Of a stretch of 64,000 nt of DNA, positions 8,319 to 16,587 are shown piece after piece. The DNA is from M30B53 sp964600785 (lineage in GTDB: Bacteria; Planctomycetota; Planctomycetia; Pirellulales; UBA1268). Both the position numbers and the translations under genes were made by a program. Positions within the stretch are counted from its first letter, which is position 1. Each line of letters opens with the position of its first letter. The notes under the pieces were generated by a model, which was given only the letters and a program-made list of their open reading frames with translations, was not told the origin of the DNA and did not search any database. The stretch covers positions 9,118 through 73,117 of the forward strand of contig CAZRKH010000091.1 of NCBI GenBank assembly GCA_964600785.1, given 5' to 3'.

Positions 8319-8984
8319 CTATCGCGAACGGCGGGCAGCCGGCAGGATCCGCCAGGCCATTCCCGCCACGCCGCCGCCGGCCAGCGGGCCGGCCAGACCG
8401 ATCCAGAGCGTGGCGAAGTCGCCGCTGCCGACCGCCGAGGCGAGGGCCCTCGCGGGGTTCATGGCGGCCCCGGTCCAGGGGATCCCGGCGATCGCCAGCC
8501 CGGCAACCGCCAATCCGACCACCAGCGGGGCCGCCCCGCCCATGCGGCCATCGACAACGCACGACAGGAAGGTCAAGGCCCAGACCGCCGCCAACACCGC
8601 CTCGACCACCACGGCCTTTGTCGGGTCGGCCAGCGAGAGTTCCCCGACCGGCAGGCCGACCGCCGTGCCCGCGTCGGCCAGCAGCCAGGCCGCCAGCCCT
8701 CCGGCGATCGCTCCACCGAGGCACTGCCCGACGAGGCACGCAACAAGCCTCGGCAGGCTCGCGTTGCCGGTGGCGAAGACCGCCAGCGTGACTGCCGGGT
8801 TGGCCTGCACCGCCCCCGCCCGGCCGAAGGCATACATCGCCGCCATCACTCCCAGGCCGTAGGCCAGGCCGCCCGCCAGCCTTCCGGCGTCGCCGTCGGT
8901 GCTGCCGCTGCTCGCCAGAATCACCACCAGGCAGACCGCGAGCGATGCTGCCGCTTCGATGATCAGCCGCCTGAGGAGTTCCAT
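8319..8984 (-). CDS. Aquaporin / MIP-family channel
   Basis: This 221-aa polytopic membrane protein has both MIP-family half-helix motifs, NPA at residues 62-64 (QANPAVTLAVF) and NPA at 176-178 (GAAMNPARALAS) with the conserved Arg179 of the selectivity filter. Six hydrophobic segments fit the usual aquaporin topology, and the length is typical. The lack of the extra loop residues of glycerol facilitators favours a water channel, but this is not certain. It stands between the peroxidase and SixA genes on the same strand, 46 bp before the sixA stop. Confidence 0.88.
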   Translation of the reverse strand: MELLRRLIIEAAASLAVCLVVILASSGSTDGDAGRLAGGLAYGLGVMAAMYAFGRAGAVQANPAVTLAVFATGNASLPRLVACLVGQCLGGAIAGGLAAWLLADAGTAVGLPVGELSLADPTKAVVVEAVLAAVWALTFLSCVVDGRMGGAAPLVVGLAVAGLAIAGIPWTGAAMNPARALASAVGSGDFATLWIGLAGPLAGGGVAGMAWRILPAARRSR

Positions 8985-9029
8985 CGGTGCTCGGCAAAAC
9001 GGTGTGCGACCGCGATGGGGTCGCCTGAG

Positions 9030-9512
9030 TCAGCAGTTGAGCAGTTCGGCGTTGGCCAGCCAGACCAGTTCGCCCGCGTGGCCCAGCCCGTCATCGAGAC
9101 GGATCGAGGCCACCGAGCCCTTCTGCATCCGCACCAACGCCGAGGTATTGCCGATGGCGGTGGCGACATGCCGCGAGACGCAGGGGTTGTGGCCCACCCA
9201 GGCGACCCGCATCGCCTCCTGCTCGAGCGTCCAGGCGGCGGTGGCATGCCAGTCGGAGCCCGGTGCGAGCAGATCGATCACCTCCAGTTCACAGCCACCA
9301 AGCCCGGCCGCCAGGATCTCCGCGGTCTCCCGGGCCCGCGGCAGCGGGCTTGTGGCGATCAGGTCGACCTGCATGCCGCCCTCGCGGAGCCGACGGGCCA
9401 TCTTCTCAAACCGCCGGATGCCCTTCTTGGTCAGCTGCCGCGAGAAGTCGGTGCCGTCGGCGGCCATGTCCTCGGCCCAGGCATGCCGCACGATGTAGAG
9501 ATGGGTGGTCAT
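9030..9512 (-). CDS. sixA: Phosphohistidine phosphatase SixA family
   Basis: This 160-aa protein of the histidine phosphatase superfamily has the catalytic RH motif (YIVRHAWAED, His10), IATSPLPRARETAEIL and VAWVGHNPCVSRHVA. These match the SixA group, which removes phosphate from histidine on phosphotransfer proteins. The frame opens further upstream to 9611, but the ATG at 9510-9512 gives the canonical MTTHLYIVRHA start. The intergenic distance to the RNase HII-like gene is 126 bp. The substrate here is unknown. Confidence 0.87.
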   Translation of the reverse strand: MTTHLYIVRHAWAEDMAADGTDFSRQLTKKGIRRFEKMARRLREGGMQVDLIATSPLPRARETAEILAAGLGGCELEVIDLLAPGSDWHATAAWTLEQEAMRVAWVGHNPCVSRHVATAIGNTSALVRMQKGSVASIRLDDGLGHAGELVWLANAELLNC

Positions 9513-9638
9513 CGTGGCTATCGCAACATCGCGGCTGGGAATCGGCAGGCGGCTCTCGTTCGCTGCGATTGTGCTTGCCGGCGACGTCGCGGGCAAACCC
9601 CTCACCGGCACGCCGGGTTCGGCAGGACACGCCGCAGC

Positions 9639-10616
9639 CTATTGCCGCCGCCAGAGCGTCGCCTCGTCGATGCCCAGGCGGCGGATCGCCCCGTCGGCCT
9701 CGGCCCTCCAGCGGCGGGCATCGAGCGGGTAGCCGGCGGTGGGGGCGATGCCCGGAACCAGGCAGGCCCAGCGGCGGTTGAAGTGGTCCATCGCCATCTC
9801 GCGGACGAACTTTGCCGCCATGCTTGCCAGGGCCACCGGCGGCCGTCGCTCCCCGCCCACGGAAAATCCGATCCATGTCGCCGCCGTATCCTGCGGGAAG
9901 AGCCCGGGTGCCGCGGCGACCTCGTAGCTCGAACTGTCGGCCGCCTCGTTGAGCGTCTTGGCGACCCCGCCGAAGGCCCGGCCCACCGCGGCGGCATACC
10001 GCTTGCGACCGCCGTGGCGATCGCAGTGGATTCTCGCCGGCCGGCGGCTGTCGTGACCGCGGACTCCGGCGGCGAGGGCGAGTGTCGTCCGCGAGAGGAT
10101 GTCGGATTTGTTCTCGCCCGCCTCGAGCAGCCTGTTGAAGCAGGCCGGGTAGATGCCGTGGCACGCAAGCCCGACCAGCCGCACGCCCCCCGCTTCGAGC
10201 CGTCGGGCGATCGCTGCCGCGACGCTCTCGAGGGCGGCCGCGGCCGGGTCGTCGATCAGTTCGGCCTGCTCGATGCCCTCCCACTGCGTTCCCTCGCCGT
10301 CGGCCGGGTCGGGGGTGATCCGGCCGACCGCCGCGGCGAGCGACCGCCACACCCGCGGCACGCTGCCGGAGATGATCGCGGCGGCGGCGAGCACGCCGCG
10401 GGCCAAGGGGCCGGCGGCCGGGTCGCCCCGCCGGAAGACCCGCTTGGAGTCGGCCCACACGATCCCGCCCTCGGCAAGGCCGCAAGCCACCGCCTCGGCG
10501 AGCCGATCGTCGGCCTGCCCGGCTGCCGCATCGACCTCCCAGGCGGTTGCCGCGACCACCAGCGGCCCGAGGTTGGGCCCGTAGCCGGCCTCGTCGGTGC
10601 CGATCACGAGCGTCAT
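9639..10616 (-). CDS. Divergent, long RNase HII-like protein
   Basis: This 325-aa protein has the RNase H type 2 signature order: IGTDEAGYGPNLGPLVVAA (Asp8, Glu9), a DSK motif at 56-58 (VWADSKRVFRRG), a third acidic residue in RIHCDRHGGRKRY, and ASMAAKFVREMAMDHFN near the C-terminus, where RNase HII has AS-x-x-AK. Typical RNase HII is about 200 aa. Here roughly 100 extra residues lie between DSK and the third acidic residue. The expected role is cleavage of RNA in RNA-DNA hybrids or removal of single ribonucleotides, but the insert may change substrate use. Its ATG overlaps the stop of the SpoU gene (ATGA), so the two are translationally coupled. Confidence 0.72.
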   Translation of the reverse strand: MTLVIGTDEAGYGPNLGPLVVAATAWEVDAAAGQADDRLAEAVACGLAEGGIVWADSKRVFRRGDPAAGPLARGVLAAAAIISGSVPRVWRSLAAAVGRITPDPADGEGTQWEGIEQAELIDDPAAAALESVAAAIARRLEAGGVRLVGLACHGIYPACFNRLLEAGENKSDILSRTTLALAAGVRGHDSRRPARIHCDRHGGRKRYAAAVGRAFGGVAKTLNEAADSSSYEVAAAPGLFPQDTAATWIGFSVGGERRPPVALASMAAKFVREMAMDHFNRRWACLVPGIAPTAGYPLDARRWRAEADGAIRRLGIDEATLWRRQ

Positions 10617-11119
10617 CCACCACTCCCCGGATGCTGGCGGCAGTATTCGTAGATCGCGATCGCCGCGGAGGTTGCGGCATTGAGGCTGTGGGGCAGCCCC
10701 GCCATCGGGATCTCGGCCACGCGGTCGAGCTTTGCGAGCACCTCCGGTTCGAGGCCGGTGCGTTCGTTGCCCACCACGAGGGCCGTCTTGTGAACGAAGG
10801 AGAATTCGAAAAGCGACTCCGACCCACTCGCCTGTTCAAGCCCCACCAGTTCATGGCCCTCCGCCCGCAGCCGATCGAGCACCGGTGGGAGGCTGCGGTG
10901 CACCTCGAGGACCACCTCGTCGGCTCCGTCACGGGCGATGCGTCGGTCGAGCCCGCCGGCGCCGCAGGCGATGACCCGGCCGATCCCGAAGCAGCCGCAG
11001 CTCCGCACGATATGGGAGAGGTTCACCCGGCTCCGCATCACGGCGCAGGCCACCACCAGGCCGCGGGCTTCCGCCGGGCGGCTCGGCGGGCGGTGGCGGA
11101 CGTGTGCGAAACGAGGCAT
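10613..11119 (-). CDS. SpoU/TrmH-family RNA 2'-O-methyltransferase
   Basis: This 168-aa SPOUT methyltransferase uses S-adenosylmethionine to methylate ribose 2'-OH in tRNA or rRNA. The three SpoU motifs are visible: NLSHIVRSCGCFGIGRVI (motif 1), TALVVGNERTGLEPEVL (motif 2) and IPMAGLPHSLNAATSAAIAIYEY (motif 3). Starting at ATG 11117-11119 gives the normal length of a TrmH core protein with a short N-terminus. The upstream extension to 11287 has no homology signal. It ends in a four-base overlap with the RNase HII-like gene. Confidence 0.87.
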   Translation of the reverse strand: MPRFAHVRHRPPSRPAEARGLVVACAVMRSRVNLSHIVRSCGCFGIGRVIACGAGGLDRRIARDGADEVVLEVHRSLPPVLDRLRAEGHELVGLEQASGSESLFEFSFVHKTALVVGNERTGLEPEVLAKLDRVAEIPMAGLPHSLNAATSAAIAIYEYCRQHPGSGG

Positions 11120-11231
11120 CGCTGAGGACGGCGGGAATTCGCCGCGGTACGATTGGCGGCGGCGGTAATCCGATCCTAGCCGACCGTGGACAAAGTGACC
11201 CGCCGAACATCTCCCCGCAGGAACCGGCCCC

Positions 11232-11774
11232 ATGCGAACGCCCCTTGGAATCTCCGCGATCTGCCTGCTCGTGTCCGCTGCCGCCACGGCCGGCTGCCGA
11301 GAGGCCCCGCCGCCGGCGGTTACCCTGCAGGTGGTCGATCATGCCGGGCTGCTTGCGAAGGTCGAATCATTTCGCGGGAAGGTCGTGGTGCTCGACTGCT
11401 GGAGCACCTCCTGCCCGCCGTGCGTCAAGGAGTTTCCCAGGCTGCTGGAGTTGGCCGCGAGGTATCCCGACGACCTCGCCTGCCTCTCGCTCTCGCTCGA
11501 CTACGAGGGGATCGGCGATGTCGACGAGGTGATCCCTCGCGTCCGCGGCTTTCTCGAAAAGGTCGATGCCCGCATCACCAACCTCCTCTCCGGCGAGGAG
11601 GCCGACGCGATGCTCGACAAGCTCGAGCTGGTGAGCGTGCCAGGGGTGTTCGTCTACGGTCGCGACGGGAAGCTGCTCGAGCGGTATGACGACGACATGG
11701 CCGCCACGCGGTTGGGCCGCGGCTTTACCTACGAGGATGTCGAGCAGACGGTCCGGGACGCGATCGGGCCGTGA
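11232..11774 (+). CDS. TlpA-like thioredoxin-fold lipoprotein
   Basis: This 180-aa protein has a lipoprotein signal (ISAICLLVSAAATAGC, lipobox Cys22) and a TlpA/ResA-type redoxin domain with active site CPPC at residues 61-64 within VLDCWSTSCPPCVKEFP. The cis-Pro region is LVSVPGVFVYGRDGKLL. Such membrane-anchored periplasmic thioredoxins reduce or exchange disulfides, for example in cytochrome c maturation. The gene starts the plus-strand run, 112 bp from the divergent SpoU gene, with an oligopeptide transporter gene following 38 bp later. Partner proteins are not evident nearby. Confidence 0.88.
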   Translation: MRTPLGISAICLLVSAAATAGCREAPPPAVTLQVVDHAGLLAKVESFRGKVVVLDCWSTSCPPCVKEFPRLLELAARYPDDLACLSLSLDYEGIGDVDEVIPRVRGFLEKVDARITNLLSGEEADAMLDKLELVSVPGVFVYGRDGKLLERYDDDMAATRLGRGFTYEDVEQTVRDAIGP

Positions 11775-11812
11775 CGGCGGCGGGCCTGCGCGTGCTGCGG
11801 AGATGACAAGAC

Positions 11813-13783
11813 ATGATGCCCAGCCGAGTTCGAGATTTCCTGCCCTGGCTGCTGCTGGGGCTGCTGGCTCTCGTGGCGGGCTGGGGCCTCTGGTTTCCCG
11901 CCGAGCGGGAGGCCGACTTCGCCTTCATCAACGGCACGGAGCCGGAGAGCCTCGACCCGCAGCTGATCACCGGCCAGCCCGAGGGCCGGCTCGCCGCGGC
12001 GCTCTTCGAACGGCTCGTGCGGTGGGATCCCCGTTCCCTGGCGGTGATTCCCGGTTTGGCCGAGTCGTGGGAAGTCTCCGACGACGCCATGCGTTACAGC
12101 TTTACGCTCCGCGAGGCGGTCTGGTCCGACGGCACACCACTCGACGCGGAGTGCGTGGTCGCCTCGTGGCGACGGATGCTCGACCCGGCCACCGCGGCTG
12201 AATACGCCTATCAGCTGTGGGCGATCAAAGGCGCGAGGGCGTACAGCAGCGGCCGGATCGCCGGTGGTGACCCCGTCGAAATCGAGCTGGATCGGACCGA
12301 TCCGGCCCGTCCGCACGGCCGCGGGCCTGTCCTGCGGGGCGTGGCGTCGTGGGTCGGGCCGGCAGGGCGGCTGCCGCCATTCGACGGCCCGCCCGATCCT
12401 GCGGCCGGGTGGTCAGCCGGCGAGGCCGGCTTCTTCGGCGGCGAGGGGGAGCAGGCCCGCGTGGTGGTGGTCGAGGGTGTCTGCTACGCGCCGCCGGATC
12501 ACCCGCTCGTCGGCGAGGGACGGGCGACCGCCGCCCGCGCCGTGCTGCCCGACTTCAAGAAGTCTGTCGGCATCGCCGCGGACGGACCCCGCAGGCTGCT
12601 GGTGACCCTCGAGCATTCCACGCCCTACTTCCTCCACCTGTGCGGCTTCTATCCGCTCTCGCCGGTGCCGATCCATGTCATCGAGCAGCATGGCTCGCCG
12701 GCCTGGACCAAGCCCGGCACCCTCGTGGCCAGCGGACCCTACCGTCTCGGCTTCCGCCGGCTGCGTGACCGGGTGCGGCTGATCCGCAACGACCGCTACT
12801 TCAATGCCGAGGCCACCAGGCTGAAGGTCGTCGACGCGATGGCGGTCGAGTCGGCGGCGACGGCCCTGGCTCTCTTTGAAACCGCCGCGGTCGACTGGTC
12901 GACGACACTGCCCCCCTTCGTGGCCCGCACCCTCGCCTCGCGTGGCGATGAGAGCCTGCGGCTCTCGGAGGAACTGACGATCGGCTTCTACCGCCTCAAC
13001 ACCACCCGGCCACCGCTCGATGATGCCCGCGTGCGGCGGGCCCTCTCGCTGGCCCTCGATCGCCGGAGCATCGTGGATGCCGTCTACGGCCCCGGCGAGC
13101 CGGTCTCGCTGAGCTTCGTGCCCGCCGGGCTCGAGCAGGCGACCGGCTACCGCCCCGCCCAGACCGCCCCGAGGAACCCTGACGAGGCCCGCCGGCTGCT
13201 CGCGGAGGCCGGCTATCCTGGCGGCCGCGGCTTTCCGCGGATCACGATCAGTTTCAATGCCGACGAGGGCCATCAGATGGTCGCCGAGATCGCCCAGGCC
13301 CAGTGGAAGGAGGTGCTGGGGATCGACGCGGAACTCGCCTCGATGGAGTGGGGAGCCTTCCTCGATTCCCAGAGCCGTCTCGACTACTGGGTGGCCCGGG
13401 CAGGCTGGGTCGGCGATTACGTCGACCCCAACACCTTCCTCGATCTGTTCGTCAGCGGCGGCGCCAACAACCAGACCGGCTTCGCCTCGTCCGACTACGA
13501 TCGGCTGGTGGCCGACGCCGCGGAGGCGACCGACCCGGCGGTGCGACACGGGCTCTTCCACGAGGCCGAGGAAATTCTGATGCGGGAGCTTCCGGTGCTG
13601 CCTCTGTTCACCCGCACGAGCAAAAACCTGGTGGCCCCGTGGGTCGAGGGCTTCACCGACAACCCGCTCGACATTCATCCTCTCGACCGGCTCGGCGTCG
13701 ATGCCGCGATGCGGCAGGAGGCCCGCCGCCGCCGCCGGCTGCCGGCGGGGCAGGCGGCAGCAGCCGTGGGGGTGACGCGATGA
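11813..13783 (+). CDS. Oligopeptide ABC transporter substrate-binding protein (OppA-like)
   Basis: This 656-aa SBP_bac_5 family protein carries an N-terminal membrane anchor or uncleaved signal (FLPWLLLGLLALVAGWGLWF). The family signature follows: INGTEPESLDPQ, LFERLVRWDP, YSFTLREAVWSDGTPLDAEC, then VRRALSLALDRRSIVDAVYG and a C-terminal half with LDYWVARAGWVGDYVDPNTF. It binds peptides or similar solutes in the periplasm. An Ala/Arg/Gly-rich insert of about 100 residues (about 165-255) is larger than in typical OppA. The stop overlaps the next gene's start (ATGA), giving a tight OppA-OppB-OppC unit. Confidence 0.9.
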   Translation: MMPSRVRDFLPWLLLGLLALVAGWGLWFPAEREADFAFINGTEPESLDPQLITGQPEGRLAAALFERLVRWDPRSLAVIPGLAESWEVSDDAMRYSFTLREAVWSDGTPLDAECVVASWRRMLDPATAAEYAYQLWAIKGARAYSSGRIAGGDPVEIELDRTDPARPHGRGPVLRGVASWVGPAGRLPPFDGPPDPAAGWSAGEAGFFGGEGEQARVVVVEGVCYAPPDHPLVGEGRATAARAVLPDFKKSVGIAADGPRRLLVTLEHSTPYFLHLCGFYPLSPVPIHVIEQHGSPAWTKPGTLVASGPYRLGFRRLRDRVRLIRNDRYFNAEATRLKVVDAMAVESAATALALFETAAVDWSTTLPPFVARTLASRGDESLRLSEELTIGFYRLNTTRPPLDDARVRRALSLALDRRSIVDAVYGPGEPVSLSFVPAGLEQATGYRPAQTAPRNPDEARRLLAEAGYPGGRGFPRITISFNADEGHQMVAEIAQAQWKEVLGIDAELASMEWGAFLDSQSRLDYWVARAGWVGDYVDPNTFLDLFVSGGANNQTGFASSDYDRLVADAAEATDPAVRHGLFHEAEEILMRELPVLPLFTRTSKNLVAPWVEGFTDNPLDIHPLDRLGVDAAMRQEARRRRRLPAGQAAAAVGVTR

Positions 13784-14700
13784 TCGGCTTTCTCATCCGC
13801 CGGGTCTGCTGGCTGGCCATCACGCTGCTGGCGGTCTATACCGCCACCTTCTTTCTGATGCGGGCGGTGCCCGGCGGACCCTTCTCGGCGGAGCGACAGC
13901 CCCCGCCGGAGATCCGCGAGGCGATCGCCCGCCGTTACCAGCTGGATGCCCCCCTGGCCAGGCAGTACCTCGACGAACTCGGCCGGCTCATGTGGGGCGA
14001 CATGGGAATGAGCTTCCGCCTGGCCGACTACTCGGTGGCCGAGGTGATCGCCGAGGGCTGGCCGGCGACCGCCACGCTCGGCGCGGTGGCGATCACGCTG
14101 GCGGTGCTCGTCGGCGGGGCGGCGGGGCTGCTCTCGGCGGCCCGGCCCGGCGGGATGGTCGACACGGCGGTGCGGGCGGTGGCGATGGTGGGCATCTCGG
14201 TGCCGAGCTTTGCCCTGGCGGGGCTGGCGGTGCTGCTGGTGGTCTACCGTTGGCGGCTGCTGCCGGCGGCGGGATGGGGCACGCTGCCACAACTGCTGCT
14301 GCCGGCCGGCTGTCTGGCGGCCGTCTATGCCGCCGAGGTGGCCAGGCTCGTGCGGTCGGGCGTCGTCGAGGCCCTCCAGAGCGACTGGGTCCGCACCGCG
14401 AGGGCCAAGGGGGCCGATCGAAAGCGGATTCTCCTGCACCATGCCCTGCGGGGGGCGGTCGGGCCGCTGGTGAGCTTTCTGGGTCCGGCGATCGCGGGCA
14501 TCCTCACCGGCAGCGTGGTGGTGGAAAAAGTCTTCGCGATCCCCGGTATCGGCTACCACTTCATCGAGGCGGCCACCCAGCGTGACTACACCCTGGCGAT
14601 GGGTCTGGTGCTGCTCTACACGCTGCTGTTGGGCATGACCGGGATCCTCGTCGACCTGGTGCAGGCGGCCCTCGACCCGCGGATCGAACTCCAGCGATAG
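13780..14700 (+). CDS. Oligopeptide ABC transporter permease, OppB type
   Basis: This 306-aa inner-membrane permease begins MIGFLIRRVCWLAITLLAVY, the classic OppB/DppB N-terminal helix, with RAVPGGPF after it. The EAA loop that contacts the ATPase is visible as EALQSDWVRTARAKGADRKR, followed by hydrophobic helices and the VVEKVFAIPGIGYHF motif. The start codon is fixed by the ATGA overlap with the substrate-binding protein gene. The frame upstream of it lies inside that gene. Confidence 0.92.
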   Translation: MIGFLIRRVCWLAITLLAVYTATFFLMRAVPGGPFSAERQPPPEIREAIARRYQLDAPLARQYLDELGRLMWGDMGMSFRLADYSVAEVIAEGWPATATLGAVAITLAVLVGGAAGLLSAARPGGMVDTAVRAVAMVGISVPSFALAGLAVLLVVYRWRLLPAAGWGTLPQLLLPAGCLAAVYAAEVARLVRSGVVEALQSDWVRTARAKGADRKRILLHHALRGAVGPLVSFLGPAIAGILTGSVVVEKVFAIPGIGYHFIEAATQRDYTLAMGLVLLYTLLLGMTGILVDLVQAALDPRIELQR

Positions 14701-14714
14701 CAGGCCCCCAGGGC

Positions 14715-15773
14715 GTGGATGACTCGATGCAGCCAACGGCCACCATCTCACCCGGCAGTTCCCCCTGGCTGTCGCTGCCGGCAAGCGGTCGGCTGGCGGC
14801 GGGCCTGCTTGCCTTGGCGGTGTTCGTGGCGGTCTTCGTGCCGCTGGCGCCGCTCCCCTCGCCGCGGCTGGTCGATACCTCGCGGACGCTCGAGCCTCCG
14901 CTGGCCGGAGCGGTGGTGGAGCGGCTGGCCGGCCTGGCCGCCCGCGAGGGAGAGCAGCCGGGCGTCTGGATCGAGCGAAACTTCGGCAGCCTGGGACCCT
15001 TCTCGCGGCTGCTGGTGCGGGCCCGGGTGGCACTCTTTGGCGACCTCGCCCTCTCCGGCCTGTTGGGCCGCGACGAACTCGGCCGCGACCTGCTGGCGAG
15101 GGTCGCCTGGGGGGCGAGGGTTTCCCTGGCGGCCGCGGCGGTGGCCGCGGCGGTGACGCTGGCAATCGGTGTGCCCTTCGGAGCAATCGCCGGCTGGGCG
15201 GGCGGCTGGATCGACGAGGCGATGATGCGGGCGGTTGACGTGCTCGACTCGATTCCACTGGTGTTCCTGGTGGTCTTCCTGGTGACGGTCCTCGGCGAAG
15301 ACTCCGTGCGGCTCGCGCTGGACTCCCTGGGCATCGGCCGGCTGGCGATCTTCTTTTGCGTCGTGGGGGCGGTGAGCTGGCTGTCGATGGCCCGCATCGT
15401 CCGCGGTCGGGTGCTGAGCCTGCGGGATGCCTCGTTCGTGGAAGCCGCCCGGGCCGCCGGGGCCGGGCCGCTGCGGATGCTCTTTCGGCACGTCGTGCCG
15501 AACCTCGTGGGCACGGTGGTGGTCACCCTCTCGCTGACGGTGCCGCGGGTGATGCTCTTTGAGAGTTTTCTCTCGTTTCTCGGCCTGGGCGTGCAGCCGC
15601 CGGACGTCTCCTGGGGGCTCCTGGCGAATGCCGGTTTGCGGGCCTTGGTGCCGATCCAGCCGGCCTGGTGGCTCTTTGTCTTTCCCTGTGCCGCTTTGGC
15701 GGTGACCCTCCTGGCCCTCGGATTTCTCGGCGATGCCCTCGAGGCCGCCCTCGACCCGCGTCGGCGGAGGTGA
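14715..15773 (+). CDS. Oligopeptide ABC transporter permease, OppC type
   Basis: This 352-aa permease has the first helix near residues 25-46, a periplasmic segment ending GRDELGRDLLARVAWGARVS (OppC hallmark), the EAA loop EAARAAGAGPLRMLFRHVVP, and FESFLSFLGLGVQPPDVSWG near the end. The start is GTG at 14715, or the in-frame ATG at 14727; neither has a strong Shine-Dalgarno. No OppD/OppF ATPase genes follow, and the next gene is an EF-hand lipoprotein, so the energising ATPase must be encoded elsewhere. Confidence 0.9.
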   Translation: MDDSMQPTATISPGSSPWLSLPASGRLAAGLLALAVFVAVFVPLAPLPSPRLVDTSRTLEPPLAGAVVERLAGLAAREGEQPGVWIERNFGSLGPFSRLLVRARVALFGDLALSGLLGRDELGRDLLARVAWGARVSLAAAAVAAAVTLAIGVPFGAIAGWAGGWIDEAMMRAVDVLDSIPLVFLVVFLVTVLGEDSVRLALDSLGIGRLAIFFCVVGAVSWLSMARIVRGRVLSLRDASFVEAARAAGAGPLRMLFRHVVPNLVGTVVVTLSLTVPRVMLFESFLSFLGLGVQPPDVSWGLLANAGLRALVPIQPAWWLFVFPCAALAVTLLALGFLGDALEAALDPRRRR

Positions 15774-15902
15774 CTGCCGGGGTCATCGGGTAGACTGCCA
15801 GCTCGACCCGCCGGCCGCAGGATGACCGCGGGCATGGGAACGAATCGGCCCTGGCCGGCTGCTGTCACGGGCCTGGCAGACCCCTCTGAGAGGAAGCGAG
15901 CG

Positions 15903-16544
15903 ATGGTGCGGATTGAGAAGCGGGGCGGCTGCTCCGGACGATGGCTTACAGCCCAGGTGATTCTGGCGGTGGCTGCCCTGGCCGGCGGCTGCTGGTCCGG
16001 CCGGCCGGCGAGGGTCGTGCCTCCGGCGATGGATCCGCAGACGGTCGTCGACGCGGTGATGCAAAAAGCCGATGCCAATGGTGATGGCCGGATCGCCGGG
16101 GATGAGTTTGATGCGTTGCCCGCGGTCGGGTTCGCCCGCGAAGCGTTCGACAGGGACGACGACAAGGCGATCTCCCGCGAAGAACTGCTCACCTGGCTGG
16201 AGGAGGTGAGGGAATCCCGCGTGGCGATCACCAGCTTCGCCGCGGAGATCAAGCACAAAGGGCGGCCGCTCTCGGGAGCCACGGTGCGACTGATTCCCGA
16301 GGAGGTGATGGGCGGCACCATGCAGCAGGCCGAAGGCACCACCGACGAGAACGGCATGGCGATGGTCTCGATACCCGGCGGTGAGTATCCCGGTGTCAAC
16401 TGCGGCCTCTACCGGGTCGAGGTCAGCGGTACCGGCAACGACGGCAAGCCGCTCCCGGCGGTCTACAATTCCCAGTCCCGGCTGGGTGTGTCCGTGGGCG
16501 GCGGTGCGATCGAACACGGGATGATCGTCTTCGACCTCGACTGA
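15903..16544 (+). CDS. EF-hand lipoprotein
   Basis: This 213-aa protein has a likely lipoprotein signal (VILAVAALAGGC) and two EF-hand calcium loops, DANGDGRIAGDEF and DRDDDKAISREEL, at about residues 60-105. The C-terminal half (GRPLSGATVRLIPEEVMGGT and GTTDENGMAMVSIPGG) resembles carboxypeptidase-regulatory-like or Ig-like beta-sandwich segments found in planctomycete lipoproteins. The ATG at 15903 has GAGAGGAAG ahead of it and gives a sensible signal peptide; the frame upstream to 15822 is rejected as the start. The function is unknown, with calcium-dependent binding at the envelope an inference. Confidence 0.8.
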   Translation: MVRIEKRGGCSGRWLTAQVILAVAALAGGCWSGRPARVVPPAMDPQTVVDAVMQKADANGDGRIAGDEFDALPAVGFAREAFDRDDDKAISREELLTWLEEVRESRVAITSFAAEIKHKGRPLSGATVRLIPEEVMGGTMQQAEGTTDENGMAMVSIPGGEYPGVNCGLYRVEVSGTGNDGKPLPAVYNSQSRLGVSVGGGAIEHGMIVFDLD

Positions 16545-16587
16545 TCTGTTTGCCCTCCCGGCTCTGACGGCTATCAGGAGTGAACGC

